From Roseovarius aestuarii (GTDB taxonomy: Bacteria; Pseudomonadota; Alphaproteobacteria; Rhodobacterales; Rhodobacteraceae), in the NCBI GenBank assembly GCA_027214255.1, contig JAPWHL010000015.1, forward strand, positions 62,001-126,000: DNA of 64,000 nt. Reading direction: 5' to 3'. The notes beneath the pieces were generated by a model, which worked only from the letters and a program-made list of their open reading frames with translations, was not told the origin of the DNA and did no database searches. The position numbers and the translations under genes are program-made. Shown here piece by piece: positions 63,601 to 64,000 of the stretch (position 1 is its first letter; every line of letters begins with the position of its first letter).

Positions 63601-63983
63601 GCGACGGTGACGACAGCCTTGTCGGTGGCGATGGCAACGACTCGCTTTACGGCGGGTCAGGCGCCGATACGATGCGTGGCGGCGACGGTGCGGATCGGTT
63701 CGACGGCGGCGGCGGGACGGGCATTGACCTGCTCTATGGAGATGGCGGCGCGGATGTATTCCACTTTGATCGCGGCGAAGGAGATGACGTGATCAAGGAT
63801 TTCGAGAACAACATCGATTTGATCGAGTTCGACAATTTTGGCTATCTGAGCGACGCGGCAAGTGCTCTTACCTATGCGACCGAAGTGAGCGGTGATGTTC
63901 TGTTCGATTTTGGCGCCGACGGCACCCTGTTGGTCGAGAATGCCACCAAGGCGCAACTCTTGAACGACATTGATATCGTTTGA
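57633..63983 (+). CDS. Large RTX-type secreted protein with CSLREA/beta-helix modules
   Basis: The 2116-residue acidic protein lacks an N-terminal signal, as type I secreted proteins do. Residues about 1-1150 contain three similar modules of some 370-410 residues, each opening with a TSTDEADG/TTDDVVDG-D-SLREA...GDTITFD block (CSLREA-like), then DGDVNGDGIADVTIDG and many GGAI/NSTF strands of a right-handed parallel beta-helix. Residues about 1170-1970 hold eight units of about 98 residues built from GGDD calcium-binding nonapeptides and (D/S)YISYYDSxGGVxLDL. The last 145 residues have GGSGADTMRGGDGADRF, a VIKDFENNIDLIEF block and an aliphatic end, the usual type I secretion signal region. Role unknown: adhesin, surface layer or enzyme-like beta-helix. 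Its secretion system is not in the window. Confidence 0.85.
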   Translation: MAIITVNTSTDEADGSIFDGDISLRDALAVAVDGDVITFDNLFFSSNSSPLNNATIMLTLGQLAITSGVTIDGDLNGDGIADVTIDGNGLSRIFEVTGGANVTINGMTLQNGATTGSGGAIAVGFAGNTLNVSNSNFVDNEADDGGAIATVGTLAVANTFFLGNGATFDGGAVSAYGDSTFINATFTENYANAGGAVFVGNSASVDLINSTLTGNLANIAGGGVGGAGDLNVSNSIVYGNKALGSDNDIATPLDSNGANIFGTGVTGVGGDQSLSILDLPNVFDAFGPVMVDGTTFDAGMLSQVTGINPIIGIAEGGLAQDAGDNSDVLSESDLGFDVDGDGTVEIDPMERDSSGYNRVAGSSVDIGASESFNRTWIVDTTDDVVDGDLTTGNLSLREAVENARDGDTITFDETIFTADDDERVNTTIALTQGTSLSIHDSNEISIIGDVNGDGIADVTLDGAGNVNRRMIYTAVGTTLNVEGLTFANGYTSYVSGAAIGARGDLNVLNSTFTNNTSGVFGGAIRVYNGTATIANSTFDRNQAEKGGAIRSTADTTIFNSTFYGNHATSDSFDEGGGAIESGGSGSSLEIINSTITGNSAVEGGGGLRVSDGAINIENSIIVGNTGLYMYGGGEQSDFHSTVGVTTNSGNVFGVTNLYGGGDLTNRYVGDVFDTLVTNSVGGLTVLSGALGNNGGATDTVLILQGGDAADQGSSPDIPTEAELGLDVDGDGTIAATAVDVDQRGGVRGSGEQVDAGAVELDNDLVLVTTTEDTIDGDLSADDISWREAISLVNEGGTIAFDPSVFIVNNDPLNNVQIDMTEGTEHIIKSLTINGDINGDGIADVTIDGTGNGNARALAVSAMAPVSLIGLTFTNHYSNDSGAVIRVASSLLVRDSNFIDNASTIYGGAIRNYAAGMVIENSYFGGNSSDRGGAIRTTNTTTIIGSTFHGNFTTSESGGAIDSYTAGSALLTIVNSTITGNSATNAGGGINSSSLQPNIQNSIIAGNIAATGNDVAGGMVSNGANIFGAGTIGSVAGDLVLGSGTELSDIFDQTEEISLNGSASFIAGIAADNDGSGPTVSLKATNGSNPAVDAAGLVSEAILGLDLNGDGDTLDHVDTDGRGHDRTVDHAGVGNDGMTFADIGAYEVQDQMTDGADSLVGGSGDDTINGRAGGDYIEGGGGADVIGAGNGDDRVYAGSGNDVVYLGAGDDYVRVGGGVETFDGGPGNDYISYYDSTGGVTLDMEANTASGSWASNDTVTSFESMSGSKNGDDHVSGTSGANLIRTYGGDDDVYDRGGDDTVELGSGNDYVRVGGGADSLDGGSGSDDYISYYDSIDGVNLDLDSNAVAGGDAFDDTISGFESAGGSNTGDDTIFGTSAENRIKTYGGNDMVHDRGGDDLVELGDGDDVVVAGGGADTYKGGDGNDLINYSASSGGVDLDLENDGATGSWANNDVIEGFESAIGSDTGDDTIRGTSGANTIYGLGGDDRVYALAGNDFVDLGSGDDYLRAGEGQNVYFGGEGTDYISYYDSTGGVNLTLGDGDNSPSGLRGDSFATNDQVYGFEGVSGSKEDADTISGSEGDNIIRTYGGEDGVNDGGGDDSVSLGDGDDTMYAGAGQDTYHGGDGVDVISYYQNAVGVDLDLAANTVSGGDADDDTITGFESVFGSSTGDNTIRGTDGNNTVLTYDGDDRVYDLGGDDLVGLGDGDDYVRAGGGADTYEGGAGDDYISYYDSSGGVDLDFAANTATGSWANNDVVLNFEGGSGSGTGNDTIRGTEGVNVIRTYGGDDDVYDRGGDDVIELGSGDDYLRAGLGGADVYDGGSGSDDYLSYYDSAGGVELDLGVNTASGSSAEGDTISGFESAGGSKTGNDTITGSSGDNRIKTYGGDDRVYDLGGDDLIELGSGDDYVRAGGGADTYDGGSGTDYISYYDSSGGIDVDFAANTATGSWANNDVVLNFEGASGSNTGDDTLQGTDGTNILRGYGGDDRLHGRDGDDSLVGGDGNDSLYGGSGADTMRGGDGADRFDGGGGTGIDLLYGDGGADVFHFDRGEGDDVIKDFENNIDLIEFDNFGYLSDAASALTYATEVSGDVLFDFGADGTLLVENATKAQLLNDIDIV
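61200..63535 (+). repeat. Eight tandem repeat units, about 295 bp each
   Basis: Within the large gene the YISYYDS-like core recurs at about 61318, 61616, 61905, 62204, 62514, 62811, 63111 and 63403, i.e. every 290-310 bp. Units 6 and 8 are near-identical over about 100 bases (TATGACAGCTCGGG... to AATTTCGAGGG), indicating recent copying or conversion; units 3, 4 and 5 are more diverged. Confidence 0.85.
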
Positions 63984-64000
63984 TAGCGCTGATGTCGGCG

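Overview
The window looks like chromosome from an alphaproteobacterium of the family Rhodobacteraceae (Roseobacter group). This is an inference from the gene set: B12-dependent class II ribonucleotide reductase, PpiD next to trpE, a stand-alone pterin-binding corrinoid methyltransferase with MetF, TRAP and polyamine-type ABC transporters, a large acidic RTX protein, and moderately high GC. No species can be named from the sequence alone.

Layout. 1-11.7 kb is housekeeping: end of a divergent polysaccharide deacetylase, RluE, a membrane SGNH hydrolase, TrpE, PpiD, an aminotransferase, Gpt, a LysE exporter, FabI, PdxH, a two-domain cold-shock protein, a DUF192 protein and tRNA-Pro(UGG). 11.7-22 kb has a B12 flavour: nrdJ behind a pair of putative NrdR boxes, the pterin-binding methyltransferase/MetF/small-protein operon, Ppx/GppA and RlmE, and a clear cobalamin riboswitch on the minus strand in front of an unrecognised 100-residue protein. 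21.9-26.8 kb holds a LysR regulator divergent from a TRAP transporter operon that also encodes a nitrilase-family hydrolase, with a perfect 19-bp LysR-type palindrome between them.

26.8-40 kb is an accessory catabolic or modification cluster. It combines a GntR/FCD regulator, a PotFGHI-like ABC transporter, two paralogous UGT-type glycosyltransferases, two paralogous Cupin_3 proteins, an AmgK-like sugar-kinase homologue, an aldehyde dehydrogenase, a PuuB-like FAD oxidoreductase and a PuuR-like XRE-cupin regulator. It resembles a polyamine pathway in which glycosylation and phosphorylation genes stand where gamma-glutamylation genes would be expected. This is the best candidate here for an undescribed pathway.

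40.7-52.4 kb is an island-like envelope, metal and redox module: two YkuD L,D-transpeptidases, a Zn/Cd-type P-type ATPase, LspA, a ZIP transporter, an M23 endopeptidase, two SCO proteins, PCu(A)C, DsbA-like and DsbB proteins, a MerR regulator, CcdA and a secreted unknown. Four promoter-like sites with the MerR-typical 19-bp spacer sit in front of four of its transcription units, suggesting one regulon. An IS3-type transposase remnant lies at its right edge. 52.7-56 kb is a TPP-riboswitch-controlled YkoF plus ThiXYZ-like ABC operon. 56.1-64 kb has a sulfotransferase and a 2116-residue protein with three beta-helix/CSLREA-like modules followed by eight tandem RTX-rich units of about 98 residues; it ends just inside the window.
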